A program made the translations under genes and the position numbers. DNA of 64,000 nucleotides, from NCBI GenBank assembly GCA_021773035.1, contig JAJFKU010000001.1, positions 62,001 to 126,000 on the forward strand, written 5' to 3'. The DNA is from Woeseiaceae bacterium (GTDB taxonomy: Bacteria; Pseudomonadota; Gammaproteobacteria; Steroidobacterales; Woeseiaceae). Of the stretch, positions 47,917 through 58,990 are shown piece after piece; position 1 is the stretch's first letter, and the number at the start of each line of letters is the position of its first letter. The notes beneath the pieces were generated by a model. The model had not been told where the DNA came from. It was given only the letters and a program-made list of their open reading frames with translations, and did no database searches.

Positions 47917-48606
47917 GTGAGAGTGACTATCGACCAGTTGATTCGAGCGGCGCTTGTAGCGATTGCGTTGTCTCTTGTTACTCCGGCCGCGGTCGCCGCC
48001 GAACTCTGTGGCGGGCCACTGAGCAATAATAATTTTGGTCGGCCGCTGGATTATGCGAGTGATCAGGATAAATACGGTTTCGGTGACGGCGCGAAGAACA
48101 AGCTTGCTTTGGTGGAGGATTACCACTTCAACAGTGATGTCGAAATGCTGGTTTCCGGGATGACCGGACCGCTTCCGACCGACCTGCATTACACCTTGAG
48201 GCATTTCCCGAACCACTATCGAGCTTTGCATTCCATAGCCAAGTGGCACCTGCAAAACCCGAGTCCGGATGACGAGGAATGCAATTGCGTGAAGTGGCTG
48301 TTGCCCGCCGAATGTTATTTCACGCGCGCCATTACTTTCCGCCCCCAAGACCCGGTTCTCTACTACATACTGGGAATCTACCTGCATAAGAAGGGAGATC
48401 TGGAAAGGGCCCGCGATGCGTATAACGACGCTTCGAAACTCGGGCTCGACGGGGCGGAGTTTCAATATAACTACGGACTGCTTCTTGTCGACCTCGAAGA
48501 CTACGAGTTAGCCAGAGAATATGCTAAGAAAGCTTATGGCGGTGGTGTACCATTCCCGGGTCTGCGCAATAAACTGAAGAGAGCCGGCCAGTGGCGTGAT
48601 GGCTAG
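47917..48606 (+). CDS. Secreted TPR-like protein of unknown function
   Basis: GTG start with signal peptide (IRAALVAIALSLVTPAAVAA); TPR-like helices near the C-terminus (LYYILGIYLHKKGDLERARDAYNDASKLGLDG). Confidence 0.6.
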   Translation: MRVTIDQLIRAALVAIALSLVTPAAVAAELCGGPLSNNNFGRPLDYASDQDKYGFGDGAKNKLALVEDYHFNSDVEMLVSGMTGPLPTDLHYTLRHFPNHYRALHSIAKWHLQNPSPDDEECNCVKWLLPAECYFTRAITFRPQDPVLYYILGIYLHKKGDLERARDAYNDASKLGLDGAEFQYNYGLLLVDLEDYELAREYAKKAYGGGVPFPGLRNKLKRAGQWRDG

Positions 48607-48650
48607 CAAACAGCTCGCGTTTTCCGCTTCCAACATGAGTATCTGATACC

Positions 48651-49709
48651 TTGGCTAATCCTGAGAAACCGCTTGTAACCGTCGTGTTACCGGCATTCAA
48701 CGAAGAAGCGATCCTCGAAACGAATGTCGGGGTACTTCTCGACTATTTCGATTCGCTAACAGACCGTTACCGATGGGAAGTAATCGTCGTAAATGATGGC
48801 AGCGGCGATTCGACCGGTGAAATCGGTGAGCGCCTCGCCGACAACCATGATGATGTTTCGATCATTCACCATCCTGTCAATTTCGGCCTTGGCCAAGCCT
48901 TCAAGACAGCTTTCGCAGCGTCGACAGGTGACTATGTTGTCACGTTGGACGTCGATCTCAGTTATGCCCCAGAGCACGTCGAGAGGCTGCTTGAGGTCGT
49001 GGAAACCACGCCGGCCAAAATTGTGCTTGCTTCGCCGTACATGAAGGGCGGATCAATAAAAAACGTGCCTGCGCTCAGGCGAATTCTCAGTATCTATGCG
49101 AATCGTTTTCTATCGTTTTTTGCCCAGGGACATCTGTCGACCCTGACTTGCATGGTTCGTGCATACGACGGCAAATTCGTGCGCCAGCTGGATCTTCGCT
49201 CCACGGGTATGGATATCATGCCTGAAACGGTCTACAAGGCGATGATCCTGAGGGCGAAGATCGTACAGATCCCGGCGGACCTGGATTGGGGTCTGCAGCA
49301 AAAAGAACCTGAGCAAGAAGGTGCGAGCAGACAGTCCAGCATGCGTATATTTCGCCATATTCTGGCGACTATCCTGTCGGGGTTCATATTCAGGCCGTTC
49401 ATGTTCTTTGTCCTGCCGGGGCTCCTGCTGCTGGCTTTGTCGGCTTATGTGAACATTTGGATGGTGCTTCATATCCTCGAGGAATTTGGGCGCGGCAGCG
49501 ACGACCTGGGCCTGATCACAGGGCTCTCGGCGGCTGTTGCGCAGGCCTACGAAGGGTATCCCCACACCTTCATAGTAGGGCTACTATCCTTGATGGTGGC
49601 CGTTCAGCTGATTAGCCTTGGGATCCTTTCACTGCAAAGCAAGACCTACTTTGAGGAGATCTTCCACCTGGGCTCCTCGATAAAACGAGGCAATATCGAC
49701 CGGCAGTGA
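48651..49709 (+). CDS. Glycosyltransferase family 2 (DPM1/GtrB-like) with C-terminal TM segments; TTG start
   Basis: PLVTVVLPAFNEEAILETNVGVLLDYF; VNDGSGDSTGEIGE; YVVTLDVDLSYAPEHVERLLEVV. Confidence 0.87.
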   Translation: MANPEKPLVTVVLPAFNEEAILETNVGVLLDYFDSLTDRYRWEVIVVNDGSGDSTGEIGERLADNHDDVSIIHHPVNFGLGQAFKTAFAASTGDYVVTLDVDLSYAPEHVERLLEVVETTPAKIVLASPYMKGGSIKNVPALRRILSIYANRFLSFFAQGHLSTLTCMVRAYDGKFVRQLDLRSTGMDIMPETVYKAMILRAKIVQIPADLDWGLQQKEPEQEGASRQSSMRIFRHILATILSGFIFRPFMFFVLPGLLLLALSAYVNIWMVLHILEEFGRGSDDLGLITGLSAAVAQAYEGYPHTFIVGLLSLMVAVQLISLGILSLQSKTYFEEIFHLGSSIKRGNIDRQ

Positions 49710-49895
49710 TGAAGCACAATCTGCACTGCGTCTCCAATTGCAGTGTGATTGCCATCACGGTCAGGAACCGATCATTACTCTAGACTCCGATAGTGTTTGT
49801 AATCAGTTAGTTAGCTCGCGCGATGGCTGACGGTCATAAAGCGAGTGGACTTGATGTACTCGCTATAATTAAGTAAATGGAAATATGGTCTTGAA

Positions 49896-51329
49896 ATGGG
49901 TCTAGATGCGACAGCGTACGCAGCGGCGTCAGCGCCACAAGAAAACACCGATTCTGTGGTTTCTGGCAGCGAGGAAAACCGTGGCGTAGCCGTTATCGGC
50001 GGTGGGGTCCTCGGCATGTATCTGGCCTATAAGCTCCGCAACGAAGGCAAGGAAGTGACCATTTTCGAGGCTGCCTCGCACTCCGGTGGCCTGGCGTCGG
50101 GGGACGAAATAGGCAGTTACACATGGGACCGGTTTTACCATGTCATCCTGATGTCGGATTTGAATACGCGCGGGCTCCTCGAGGATCTGGGGATCGCGGA
50201 TAAGCTGAACTGGGGAACCACCAGAACCGGGTTCTTTGTCGGCGGCGAATTGTATTCAATGTCCGATACCCTGGAGTTCCTGCGCTTCCCGCCTCTCTCC
50301 TTAATAGACAAACTCAGGCTTGGGGCGACGATCTTCTTCGCCGCGCGAATTCGAAACTGGCGCCGGCTTGAGAAAGTGCTTGCCGTAGACTGGCTCACAC
50401 GTTGGTCGGGAAAGCGAGTCGTCGAGAAAATATGGATGCCGCTGCTGCGCTGCAAGCTGGGAGACAACGCGAGGACCGCGAGCGCCGCATTTATCTGGTC
50501 AACCATCGCGCGCATGTATGCGGCGCGCAGATCTGGCATCAAGAAAGAGATGTTCGGCTATGTTGAAGGGGGCTACGACGTCATTCTCAGGGCGTTGCAG
50601 GAACGCCTTGACGAGATTGGTGTGAAGACAGTTTTCAACGCACGTGTTGGCGGAATCGTTGATTCGAGCGACGGTGCTACCGTGAACTGGAATGAGTCAG
50701 AGGCCCGCAACTTCGACGATGTTGTATTGACCGTGCCAACACCTGTGGTTGCCAAGATGTGCGGGCAGATGCCAGACGCAGAAGTTGAACGACTGAACGG
50801 CGTTACGTACCAGGGAATCGCGTGTGCGTCGCTACTTCTCAAGAAGCCGTTGGGACCATACTACGTAACGAATATCACAGATGACTGGGTACCGTTCACT
50901 GGCGTGATCGAAATGACCGCACTGGTCGACCGAGAGAACTTTGGTGGTAACGCACTCGTCTATCTGCCTTGTTACCTGACCCAGGAGGATGACTTCTGGA
51001 ACAAGACCGACGATGAGATCGAGGAGTTGTTCGTCTCGACCCTGGACAGGATGTATCCGGAATTCGAGCGCAGCGATGTGCTGGTATTCAAGGTGGCGCG
51101 TGCGCGCAACGTCCTCGCGGTATCGACGCTCAACTACTCGGAGACGTATCTGCCACCCGTCAGGACCTCGCTGGGCCATGTTTTTACTGTAAATTCTGCT
51201 CAGATTGCGAATGGCACGCTGAATGTCAACGAGACTCTGGGGATAGCTGATACGAAATTCGCCGAGTTAATGGAGCATCTGCATGATGCAAGCCCCGGGC
51301 AAACGAAGTCTCAGGAATTGTCCGAATGA
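49896..51329 (+). CDS. NAD(P)/FAD-dependent oxidoreductase (amine oxidase/protoporphyrinogen oxidase-like)
   Basis: VAVIGGGVLGMYLAYKLRNEGKEVTIFEAASHSGGLASG Rossmann motif. Confidence 0.87.
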   Translation: MGLDATAYAAASAPQENTDSVVSGSEENRGVAVIGGGVLGMYLAYKLRNEGKEVTIFEAASHSGGLASGDEIGSYTWDRFYHVILMSDLNTRGLLEDLGIADKLNWGTTRTGFFVGGELYSMSDTLEFLRFPPLSLIDKLRLGATIFFAARIRNWRRLEKVLAVDWLTRWSGKRVVEKIWMPLLRCKLGDNARTASAAFIWSTIARMYAARRSGIKKEMFGYVEGGYDVILRALQERLDEIGVKTVFNARVGGIVDSSDGATVNWNESEARNFDDVVLTVPTPVVAKMCGQMPDAEVERLNGVTYQGIACASLLLKKPLGPYYVTNITDDWVPFTGVIEMTALVDRENFGGNALVYLPCYLTQEDDFWNKTDDEIEELFVSTLDRMYPEFERSDVLVFKVARARNVLAVSTLNYSETYLPPVRTSLGHVFTVNSAQIANGTLNVNETLGIADTKFAELMEHLHDASPGQTKSQELSE

Positions 51330-52306
51330 GCAAGGTCAAGTCTGCAAGTATTTCTCTCGATCTTGATAATCTCTGGTCGTATATGAAAACTCACGGTACT
51401 TCCGGGTGGGAGGAGCGTCCGTCGTACTACGATAGCTTCGTTCCCCATATGCTCGAAGTGCTTGAAAAGCTTGGCCTGAAAATCACGTTCTTCATTGTCG
51501 GAGTCGATGCGGACGATGAGAAGAACCACGCGGCCCTGAAACTGATTGCGGATGCCGGACATGAATTTGGCAATCACTCCTACGAACACGAACCGTGGCT
51601 TCATTTGTATGACGAGCAGCAGCTGGAGGATGAGATCGTCAAGACCGACCAGGCGATTGAGAGGGTCACAGGCCAGAAGACCACCGGATTTCGTGGGCCG
51701 GGCTATAGCTGGAGCCCCGAATTGCTCAGGATTTTGACACGCCATGGCCACGCATTTGACGCCTCGACGCTGCCAACCTACATTGGCCCGCTTGCCCGCA
51801 TGTACTATTTCTGGACAGCAGATCTTTCGAAAGAGGAGCGCAAACAGAGAAAAGGACTGTTTGGCCAGTTCTCGGACGGATTTCGCCCGCTGAAACCCTA
51901 CTATTGGGATCTTGGCGATTCCGAACAGATCCTGGAGATTCCGGTAACGACCATTCCACTGATCAAGATTCCGTTTCACTTCAGTTATCTTCTCTATCTC
52001 GCGGGATATTCCGAAAAACTCATGATGGCCTACCTGCGTACAGCGATCTGGGCTTGTCGAATCACGGGAACAGAGCCGAGCTTTCTGTTGCACCCACTGG
52101 ATGTCATCGGCGCGGATCAGGTGGAGGAACTGGCGTTTTTCCCGGGTATGGACAAGACGGGTGAATATAAGACTCAACTGCTCATGAAAGTTCTGGAAGT
52201 TCTGCAGGACAGTTTTGAATTGGTACCTATGGGTGAGCACGCGCGGCGTATCAAAGCGCGTGAGGGCTTGCGGCTTAGAGTGCCCAAAGCTCTGAATACG
52301 GCCTGA
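51326..52306 (+). CDS. Polysaccharide deacetylase family protein
   Basis: ISLDLDNLWSYMKTHG; FFIVGVDADDEKNHAALKLIADAGHEFGNHSYEHEPWL; FRGPGYSWSPELL. Confidence 0.85.
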   Translation: MSKVKSASISLDLDNLWSYMKTHGTSGWEERPSYYDSFVPHMLEVLEKLGLKITFFIVGVDADDEKNHAALKLIADAGHEFGNHSYEHEPWLHLYDEQQLEDEIVKTDQAIERVTGQKTTGFRGPGYSWSPELLRILTRHGHAFDASTLPTYIGPLARMYYFWTADLSKEERKQRKGLFGQFSDGFRPLKPYYWDLGDSEQILEIPVTTIPLIKIPFHFSYLLYLAGYSEKLMMAYLRTAIWACRITGTEPSFLLHPLDVIGADQVEELAFFPGMDKTGEYKTQLLMKVLEVLQDSFELVPMGEHARRIKAREGLRLRVPKALNTA

Positions 52307-52308
52307 CT

Positions 52309-54234
52309 ATGTGTGGTTTAGTTGCAATCGTCGGGCGAAATGGGAAGAACGTTGATGCGAACGTGCTCGGCGAGATGGGGAGGTCTCTTACCCACCGCGG
52401 TCCCGATGATGAGGGTTCCTGGGTTGAAGGCCAAGTGGGATTCCATCATCTCAGGCTGACTATTATCGACCTGGTATCCGGGCAACAGCCGATGAGCAGA
52501 AACGGTGTGACGATCGCGTTCAACGGCGAAATCTACAATTTCGTCGAGCTACGCAAGGAACTCGAAAAAGAGGGTGTTACGTTCAGCACCACATCGGATA
52601 CTGAAGTGCTGCTCCAATCGTATCTCGTATGGGGCACGGAGTTCCTGCAAAGACTCGTCGGCATGTTCGCCTTTGTGATTCATGACGCGAACCGGGGGCG
52701 AGTCATTGCGGCGCGAGACCATTTCGGGATCAAGCCGCTGTATCGCTACGAGGGTAGTGATTTCGTTATCTACGCTTCGGAAATTAAAGCGCTTCTCGCC
52801 CATCCTGAGATACGGGCCAGGGTCGACAACGCGGCTCTGGATGATTACCTGACATTTCAATATACGCTGGGCGAACACACCTTGTTCCGGGGCATCAAGA
52901 AACTACTGCCCGGATATTTCGAGTGTTGCGACGTGGAAAGTGGAAAGATCAGGCGCGAACGCTATTGGGATCCGTCCTTCAGCATCGACAACACGATTGA
53001 CGAAGCCTCTGCGGTTCTGCAATTGCAAGACCTTCTTCGCGACAGTGTCCGTATGCAAATGCGCAGCGACGTTCCTGTCGGTGCCTATCTGTCCGGCGGC
53101 CTTGACTCGAGCATGGTAACTGTCCTGGCCTCCGGGCACACACAACACCCGCTACAGACGTTCACCGGCGCGTTTCGCGAAGGGCCGGAATATGACGAGA
53201 CGGCCTACGCGGAAGCGGTGGCCGATTCGGTGGGCGCCAAGATGCACGTGATTATGCCCAATGAACAGGAGTTCATCGACGCGCTGCCAAAGCTGGCTTT
53301 CTCCATGGATGAACCGGCAGCGGGGCCGGGGCTGTTTCCGCAATATATGGTGTCGAAACTGGCGGCAGAAAACGTCAAAGTATGCCTGGGCGGTCAGGGC
53401 GGTGACGAGATATTCGGCGGTTACGCCCGATACCCGATCGCTATTCTCGAACAGTTGCTCAAGTCGAGTATCGATGGCAGCAAGCCTGCATGCCCTGAAG
53501 AAGCATCGTTAGTGGAGTTCGTCGAACATTTGCCGTCACTGCAACAATACATGCCGTTGATGAAAAGGTTCTTCTCGCAGGGCATGTTCGAGTCCTTTGA
53601 TCGCCGTTACTTTTCACTGGTCGACCGGAGCGAGGGCGCCTTAGCCGCCTACACGCCTGAGTTTCGCGCCAGCTACTCGAACGACGGGGCTTTTGGACGA
53701 TTCCAGGAGTACTTCGGGCACCCGGAAACCGATTCTCTTTGGAATCGAATGTTGCACTTCGACATGACCACGAGTTTGCCCGCGCTGTTGCAGGTCGAGG
53801 ATCGCGTGAGCATGTCCGTGTCGCTGGAGTCGCGGGTACCGTTGCTTGACCACAGGATCGTTGATTTCGTCGCTTCATTGTCGCCGGCGGTCAAATGGAA
53901 GGGTGGTGAAATGAAGTACCTGTTCAAACAGGCCATTGCGCCGTGGTTGCCTGCCAAAGTTTTTCAGCGGCGGGACAAGATGGGCTTTCCAGTGCCGCTG
54001 CAAGTCTGGGCTAAAGGCAAGGCGAGAGATTTTTTCTGTGATGTACTGCTTTCAAAGCAGTGCAAAGAACGAGGGTTATTCGATATTGGCGTGGTTGAGA
54101 CGCTGATCAACGAAGAAGCCGCATTTAGTCGCGTACTGTGGGGGTTGCTGCAAATTGAATTGTGGCACCAGCAACACATCGATACGTACCAACATGAGGA
54201 AACGGGAGTGAAGCATGCCTTTGAAATTGGATAA
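52309..54234 (+). CDS. Asparagine synthase (glutamine-hydrolysing)-like amidotransferase
   Basis: MCGLVAIVGRNG (Cys2), GAYLSGGLDSSMVTVLASG. Confidence 0.9.
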   Translation: MCGLVAIVGRNGKNVDANVLGEMGRSLTHRGPDDEGSWVEGQVGFHHLRLTIIDLVSGQQPMSRNGVTIAFNGEIYNFVELRKELEKEGVTFSTTSDTEVLLQSYLVWGTEFLQRLVGMFAFVIHDANRGRVIAARDHFGIKPLYRYEGSDFVIYASEIKALLAHPEIRARVDNAALDDYLTFQYTLGEHTLFRGIKKLLPGYFECCDVESGKIRRERYWDPSFSIDNTIDEASAVLQLQDLLRDSVRMQMRSDVPVGAYLSGGLDSSMVTVLASGHTQHPLQTFTGAFREGPEYDETAYAEAVADSVGAKMHVIMPNEQEFIDALPKLAFSMDEPAAGPGLFPQYMVSKLAAENVKVCLGGQGGDEIFGGYARYPIAILEQLLKSSIDGSKPACPEEASLVEFVEHLPSLQQYMPLMKRFFSQGMFESFDRRYFSLVDRSEGALAAYTPEFRASYSNDGAFGRFQEYFGHPETDSLWNRMLHFDMTTSLPALLQVEDRVSMSVSLESRVPLLDHRIVDFVASLSPAVKWKGGEMKYLFKQAIAPWLPAKVFQRRDKMGFPVPLQVWAKGKARDFFCDVLLSKQCKERGLFDIGVVETLINEEAAFSRVLWGLLQIELWHQQHIDTYQHEETGVKHAFEIG

Positions 54235-55939
54235 CGGAGAATGCACGGAATGGTGCGTTCGGAAGATTGGTGTGATCGGACCAGGAATCGTCGGGATGCC
54301 CATGGCGGCATTGCTCGCGGATGCGAGATTGAAAGAGGGTAGTGACGAGCCCGCCAAGGTCGTTGTGGTGCAGCGGAACTCGCCGACATCTGGTTGGAAG
54401 GTCGACGCGATCAACGAAGGCAGGTCCGTCATTGGTGGCATCGAGCCCAGTCTCGACAAAATCGTCAAGGAAACCGTCGAAGAGGGAATCCTCAGCGCGT
54501 CACACGATTATTCTGATCTTAGCGACGCCGATATCGTTCTTGTAGCAGTGCAGACCGATAAAAAAGGCGTCGATCCGGACTACGGTCCGTTATTCGGGGC
54601 ACTCGACCATCTCGCCGAAGCTCTGACACACAAGCCCGAAGGGAATATTCCCATCGTCTGCTTTGAGTCAACGCTGGCACCATCAACAATGGCGACCGTC
54701 GTTAGAGAGTATTTTGCGAAGTTCGGACTGGAGGAGGGTAAGGACATTCTTCTCGGCAACAGCCCGAACAGGGTAATGCCCGGTCGTCTCGTGGAACGAG
54801 TTGCTTCGGCTGACAAGCTTGTCGCCGGGCTTCATCCGGTCACTCCCCAACTCATCAGCAAGTTGTACGCCCGAATCGTAACCAAGGGCGATCTGCATCA
54901 GACCAACAGCATGACGGCTGAAGTCGTGAAGACCCTTGAGAACGCCTATCGCGACGTGCGTATAGCGTTTGCGACCGAAATTGTGCGTTATTGCGATGCG
55001 AACGATATCGATTTCTACAAGGTGCGGGACGCTGTCAACGACAGAATTTCCCAGAGTGATGACGCATCCGCAAGTGCAACGGCCGTGCCTGTCGGCGGCG
55101 TACTTGTACCTTTTATTGGAGTTGGCGGGCATTGTCTGCCGAAAGACGGCATCCTGATGTGGTGGCGGAAGATCCGCTCGGGTGCGGACACGTCTAATAG
55201 CCTGATCCTGCGGTCCCGTGAGATAAACGATGCGTCTCCGGCTGACACGATCGCCATGGCGGAACGCAAGATAGGCAGCATTGATGGCAAGAGCGTGGCT
55301 CTGCTGGGCACGGCTTATCGCTTCGATTCTGAAGATACGCGTAACTCGCCGACGCTGGCTACGGCCAAGCTGCTGCTGGAGAAGGGTTGCAATATTACGA
55401 TCCACGATCCGTACGTCAAAAAGACGGACCAGAATCTGGAACGTCTCGGCCTGTCCGAATACTTTACGAACGATCTGGACGAAGCGTTGGGCAACGCGGA
55501 TGTCTGCGTGTTCTGTACCGGTCATGGCGTGTACCTGGACGGACTGGACGAAATTCTGGCAGCAGGTCCCAAGCTGGCTGCGGTTATCGACGGTGCAAAC
55601 CTGTACACCGAGTCTTCAGTAGAAGGACCGCAGTACATCGGAATAGGCCGTGGGACTCAGCCTCCTACCGAGGAGTTCCTCGATTTCGTTGAGGAGTCTT
55701 TCCGCGTGATGGAACATGGCACGGCGAATGAGGTGCAGGCGCTCATTGAATTCCTGAATACGAACTACTCGGATTCAGAGTTCAACAACGTCCGGCTGGA
55801 TGTCGTGCAGAAACTCGGAGCCACCTGTGCGACAGGTTGCGACATAGCGGATACAAAATCGCCGCTGCCGGCGCCATCGTACGAAGGTTTCACCAGCGTG
55901 CTGGCGCAGTGTGCGAGCAACGAGGCGGAAACCGGATAG
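54215..55939 (+). CDS. Nucleotide sugar dehydrogenase (WbpA-like UDP-HexNAc 6-dehydrogenase)
   Basis: [18 protein letters not shown] Rossmann; [41 protein letters not shown] catalytic Cys motif. Confidence 0.88.
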   Translation: MPLKLDNGECTEWCVRKIGVIGPGIVGMPMAALLADARLKEGSDEPAKVVVVQRNSPTSGWKVDAINEGRSVIGGIEPSLDKIVKETVEEGILSASHDYSDLSDADIVLVAVQTDKKGVDPDYGPLFGALDHLAEALTHKPEGNIPIVCFESTLAPSTMATVVREYFAKFGLEEGKDILLGNSPNRVMPGRLVERVASADKLVAGLHPVTPQLISKLYARIVTKGDLHQTNSMTAEVVKTLENAYRDVRIAFATEIVRYCDANDIDFYKVRDAVNDRISQSDDASASATAVPVGGVLVPFIGVGGHCLPKDGILMWWRKIRSGADTSNSLILRSREINDASPADTIAMAERKIGSIDGKSVALLGTAYRFDSEDTRNSPTLATAKLLLEKGCNITIHDPYVKKTDQNLERLGLSEYFTNDLDEALGNADVCVFCTGHGVYLDGLDEILAAGPKLAAVIDGANLYTESSVEGPQYIGIGRGTQPPTEEFLDFVEESFRVMEHGTANEVQALIEFLNTNYSDSEFNNVRLDVVQKLGATCATGCDIADTKSPLPAPSYEGFTSVLAQCASNEAETG

Positions 55940-55946
55940 CGTTGGC

Positions 55947-56549
55947 ATGTCTCACAAAGACGTCTTTGTTCATGAATCGTCGTACGTGGACGACCCTTGC
56001 TCGATCGGGGCCGGCACGCGGATCTGGCATTTCAGCCATATCATGCAAAACTGTGAAATCGGCGAGGGTTGCAACATTGGTCAAAATGTCGTGGTGTCGC
56101 CGAATTGCATAATTGGCAACAATGTCAAGATTCAGAACAACGTGTCCGTCTATACCGGCGTAGTCTTGGAAGACGACGTTTTCTGTGGACCATCGATGGT
56201 GTTTACCAATGTCATCAACCCACGTAGCCACGTTGAACGAAAAGACGAGTACAAACGAACGCTCGTCAGGAAGGGTGCGTCTATCGGCGCCAACGCAACA
56301 ATCGTTTGCGGAATCACTCTGGGCCGGTATGCGTTTGTGGGCGCAGGGGCTGTGGTGACTCGCGACGTTCCTGACTTTGGCGTTGTCTACGGGTCACCAG
56401 CCCGTGTCCGCAGCTGGGTCTGCAATTGCGGACTCGGCCTGTCTCTTTCCGCTGATCCGGACAGCAGTGAGACGGCTTCCTGTACGTGCGGCGCGAGTTA
56501 CACAAAGCGCGGTTATGCAGTAATCGAGCAAGACAAGAAAACAGCGTAA
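55947..56549 (+). CDS. WbpD-like N-acetyltransferase (hexapeptide LbH family)
   Basis: [86 protein letters not shown]. Confidence 0.9.
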   Translation: MSHKDVFVHESSYVDDPCSIGAGTRIWHFSHIMQNCEIGEGCNIGQNVVVSPNCIIGNNVKIQNNVSVYTGVVLEDDVFCGPSMVFTNVINPRSHVERKDEYKRTLVRKGASIGANATIVCGITLGRYAFVGAGAVVTRDVPDFGVVYGSPARVRSWVCNCGLGLSLSADPDSSETASCTCGASYTKRGYAVIEQDKKTA

Positions 56550-56562
56550 AGGACTGTATCAA

Positions 56563-57744
56563 ATGGCCGAAAAACCGAAAATGACCGTGCCGCTGCTGGA
56601 CCTGAAAGCACAATACCGAACGATCAAAGAGCCTGTTCAGAAGGCGATCGACGATGTTTGTGAAAGTCAGTGGTTTGTAATGGGGCCCAAGGTCAAGGAA
56701 CTTGAGGAGCGTGTGGCCGAGTACAGCCAGTGCAAATATGGCATTGGTGTCTCGTCGGGGACGGATGCTCTGCTGGTCGCTCTTATGGCGCTGGAGGTCG
56801 GCCCCGGGAATGCCGTAATTACTACACCGTACACGTTCTTTGCTACAGGTGGCGTGATCGCCCGCCTGGGCGCGAGTCCGATTTTCTGCGATATCGATGC
56901 CACTACGTTCAATCTGGATCCGGTCACGGTTGAGGCGATGATCGAGAAGGACTGTGACGTGAGCAATGGCAGCCTGGTGCACAGGCCCAGCGGCGATACT
57001 GTGAAGGCGATTATGCCGGTACATCTGTATGGACAAACCGTCGATATCCAGCCTTTCGAGAAATTGGCCAGAACCTACGGTATCGGGATTGTTGAAGATG
57101 CCGCGCAGGCGATTGGTTCGGAATTCGGTGACGGCCGCAGGGCAGGCTCAGTCGGCAGTATCGGTTGCTTTTCTTTCTTCCCAAGCAAGAATCTCGGTGC
57201 TTTCGGCGATGGCGGTATGTGCGTCACTAATGACAGCGAACTGGCCGAACGCCTGCAAGTTCTCAGGCTGCATGGCGGGAAACCAAAATACTATCATTCG
57301 ATGATCGGTGGAAACTTCCGGCTGGACGCGTTGCAGGCAGCCGTTTTACTGGTGAAGCTTGCTTATCTCGATGGCTGGACGTCCGGGAGGCAGTCGAATG
57401 CGCATGCGTACAACGATGCGATCGAGCGGGCAGGACTCGACAAAAGTGTCGTGCGGCCCATCGAGCAACCGGGGTGTCGGCACATTTACAACCAATACGT
57501 CATACGAGTGGAGCGTCGCGACGAACTGCGCCAGTTCCTCAGTGACGCCGGAATCGGTAGCGAGATTTACTATCCTGTGCCATTGCATGTGCAGAAGTGC
57601 TTTGCGTATCTTGGTTACAGTGAAGGTGATTGTCCCGAATCTGAGAAGGCGGCGGCGGAAACGCTGGCAGTGCCCGTCTATCCGGAGCTCGGGCCCGAGC
57701 AGATTGAGTACGTCGTCGATACGATATCGAGCTTCTACGCCTGA
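56563..57744 (+). CDS. DegT/DnrJ/EryC1/StrS aminotransferase (WbpE-like)
   Basis: VPLLDLKAQYRTIKEPVQKAIDDV; GIGVSSGTDALLVALMAL; GSIGCFSFFPSKNLGAFGDGGMCVTND (PLP Lys). Confidence 0.93.
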   Translation: MAEKPKMTVPLLDLKAQYRTIKEPVQKAIDDVCESQWFVMGPKVKELEERVAEYSQCKYGIGVSSGTDALLVALMALEVGPGNAVITTPYTFFATGGVIARLGASPIFCDIDATTFNLDPVTVEAMIEKDCDVSNGSLVHRPSGDTVKAIMPVHLYGQTVDIQPFEKLARTYGIGIVEDAAQAIGSEFGDGRRAGSVGSIGCFSFFPSKNLGAFGDGGMCVTNDSELAERLQVLRLHGGKPKYYHSMIGGNFRLDALQAAVLLVKLAYLDGWTSGRQSNAHAYNDAIERAGLDKSVVRPIEQPGCRHIYNQYVIRVERRDELRQFLSDAGIGSEIYYPVPLHVQKCFAYLGYSEGDCPESEKAAAETLAVPVYPELGPEQIEYVVDTISSFYA

Positions 57745-57747
57745 CCT

Positions 57748-58866
57748 ATGAAGACCGTGAGCCTAGTTGGTGCCCGGCCGCAATTCGTCAAGTTGGCGCC
57801 GGTGAGTCGCGCCATGGCCGCAGCAGAACACGATATCGAGGATGTGATCGTCCACACCGGGCAGCACTATGACCCCAGCCTGTCGGACGTCTTCTTTTCG
57901 GAGTTGAAGATTCCGGAACCGGCGGTGTCATTGGGTGTGGGGTCGGGTAGCCATGGCGTGCAGACTGCGCGCATGCTGGAGAGTGTTGAAAGCGTCCTGC
58001 TTGATCGCAGACCCGATATGGTCGTGATCTACGGGGACACCAACTCTACACTTGCCGGCGCTTTGGCGGCGGCGAAAATGCACATTCCCGTCGCTCATAT
58101 CGAAGCAGGTCTCAGAAGTTTTGAGCGCGAAATGCCGGAGGAGGTCAACAGGATAGTGGCGGATCACCTGTCAGACATTCTGTTGGTCCCGACACAGACG
58201 GCGATGGAAAATCTTGCGGCTGAGAACCTGGCCGCACGATCGATTCTGGTCGGAGATGTCATGTTCGACGCCGTGAAATTCAATTCAGCGTTGTCCCGCG
58301 AGAGGTCCGACATCCTCGATCGCCTGGCGATACAGGATTCTCTATTTGGCGTGGTGACACTGCACCGTGCCGCAAACACGGACTCCGGACGCCTTCTGGA
58401 GCTGCTAAACGCGCTCAATGAAGTGGCAAGCGGGTTCGTCCCGTTGATATTTCCGGTACACCCACGGACGGTAGCTCGCATTAATTCTGAATACCCCGAT
58501 TGGAAGGCCGTCGAAGATCTGAAACTGGTCGAGCCGGTTGGTTATCTGGACATGCTGCGCCTGCTTGATGCGGCTGGCATTGTACTGACTGATTCTGGCG
58601 GATTGCAGAAGGAGGCATTCTTCCTGAATGTACCTTGCGTGACTCTACGCGAAGAGACCGAATGGCCGGAGACCGTTGACGGCGGTGGTAACACTCTCGC
58701 CGGAGCGGATCGCAGTCGTATTCTGGCGGCGGTCAAAGAGCGACTTGGATCTGTCGACTCAGCGAATGATCCGCCGACATACGATGCCGAGCGGTTCTTC
58801 GGCGATGGTCGTGCTGCGGAGAAAATCGTCAAGCAGATTGTGAGTTATCATTGCACAGGCGCCTGA
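57748..58866 (+). CDS. wecB: UDP-N-acetylglucosamine 2-epimerase, non-hydrolysing (WecB/WbpI-like)
   Basis: VGARPQFVKLAPVSRAM; HTGQHYDPSLSDVFF; HIEAGLRSFEREMPEEVNRIVADHLSD; LTDSGGLQKEAFFLNVPCVTLREETEWPET. Confidence 0.95.
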   Translation: MKTVSLVGARPQFVKLAPVSRAMAAAEHDIEDVIVHTGQHYDPSLSDVFFSELKIPEPAVSLGVGSGSHGVQTARMLESVESVLLDRRPDMVVIYGDTNSTLAGALAAAKMHIPVAHIEAGLRSFEREMPEEVNRIVADHLSDILLVPTQTAMENLAAENLAARSILVGDVMFDAVKFNSALSRERSDILDRLAIQDSLFGVVTLHRAANTDSGRLLELLNALNEVASGFVPLIFPVHPRTVARINSEYPDWKAVEDLKLVEPVGYLDMLRLLDAAGIVLTDSGGLQKEAFFLNVPCVTLREETEWPETVDGGGNTLAGADRSRILAAVKERLGSVDSANDPPTYDAERFFGDGRAAEKIVKQIVSYHCTGA

Positions 58867-58990
58867 TCGACCACGAACAATGAATCAGGTCCGTTATCGA
58901 ATGTGCTCTGCGTCCGATAAACGGTAATACGCTTGTGAGATAATTCTGAAGGTTTGCCAATGGCATTAATTGCAAAGTGGATTGGTTGAG

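Noticed and set aside
51311-52240. 309-aa minus-strand ORF antisense to a polysaccharide deacetylase
   Set aside because: Sense-strand deacetylase motifs are clear; antisense product has no signature
54683-55525. 280-aa minus-strand ORF antisense to the nucleotide sugar dehydrogenase
   Set aside because: Shadow ORF of a strongly supported gene
56400-56549. Cys-rich CNCGL...CTCGASY tail on the WbpD-like acetyltransferase as a novel zinc domain
   Set aside because: Similar zinc-ribbon-like tails occur in other members of this acetyltransferase family; not specific here
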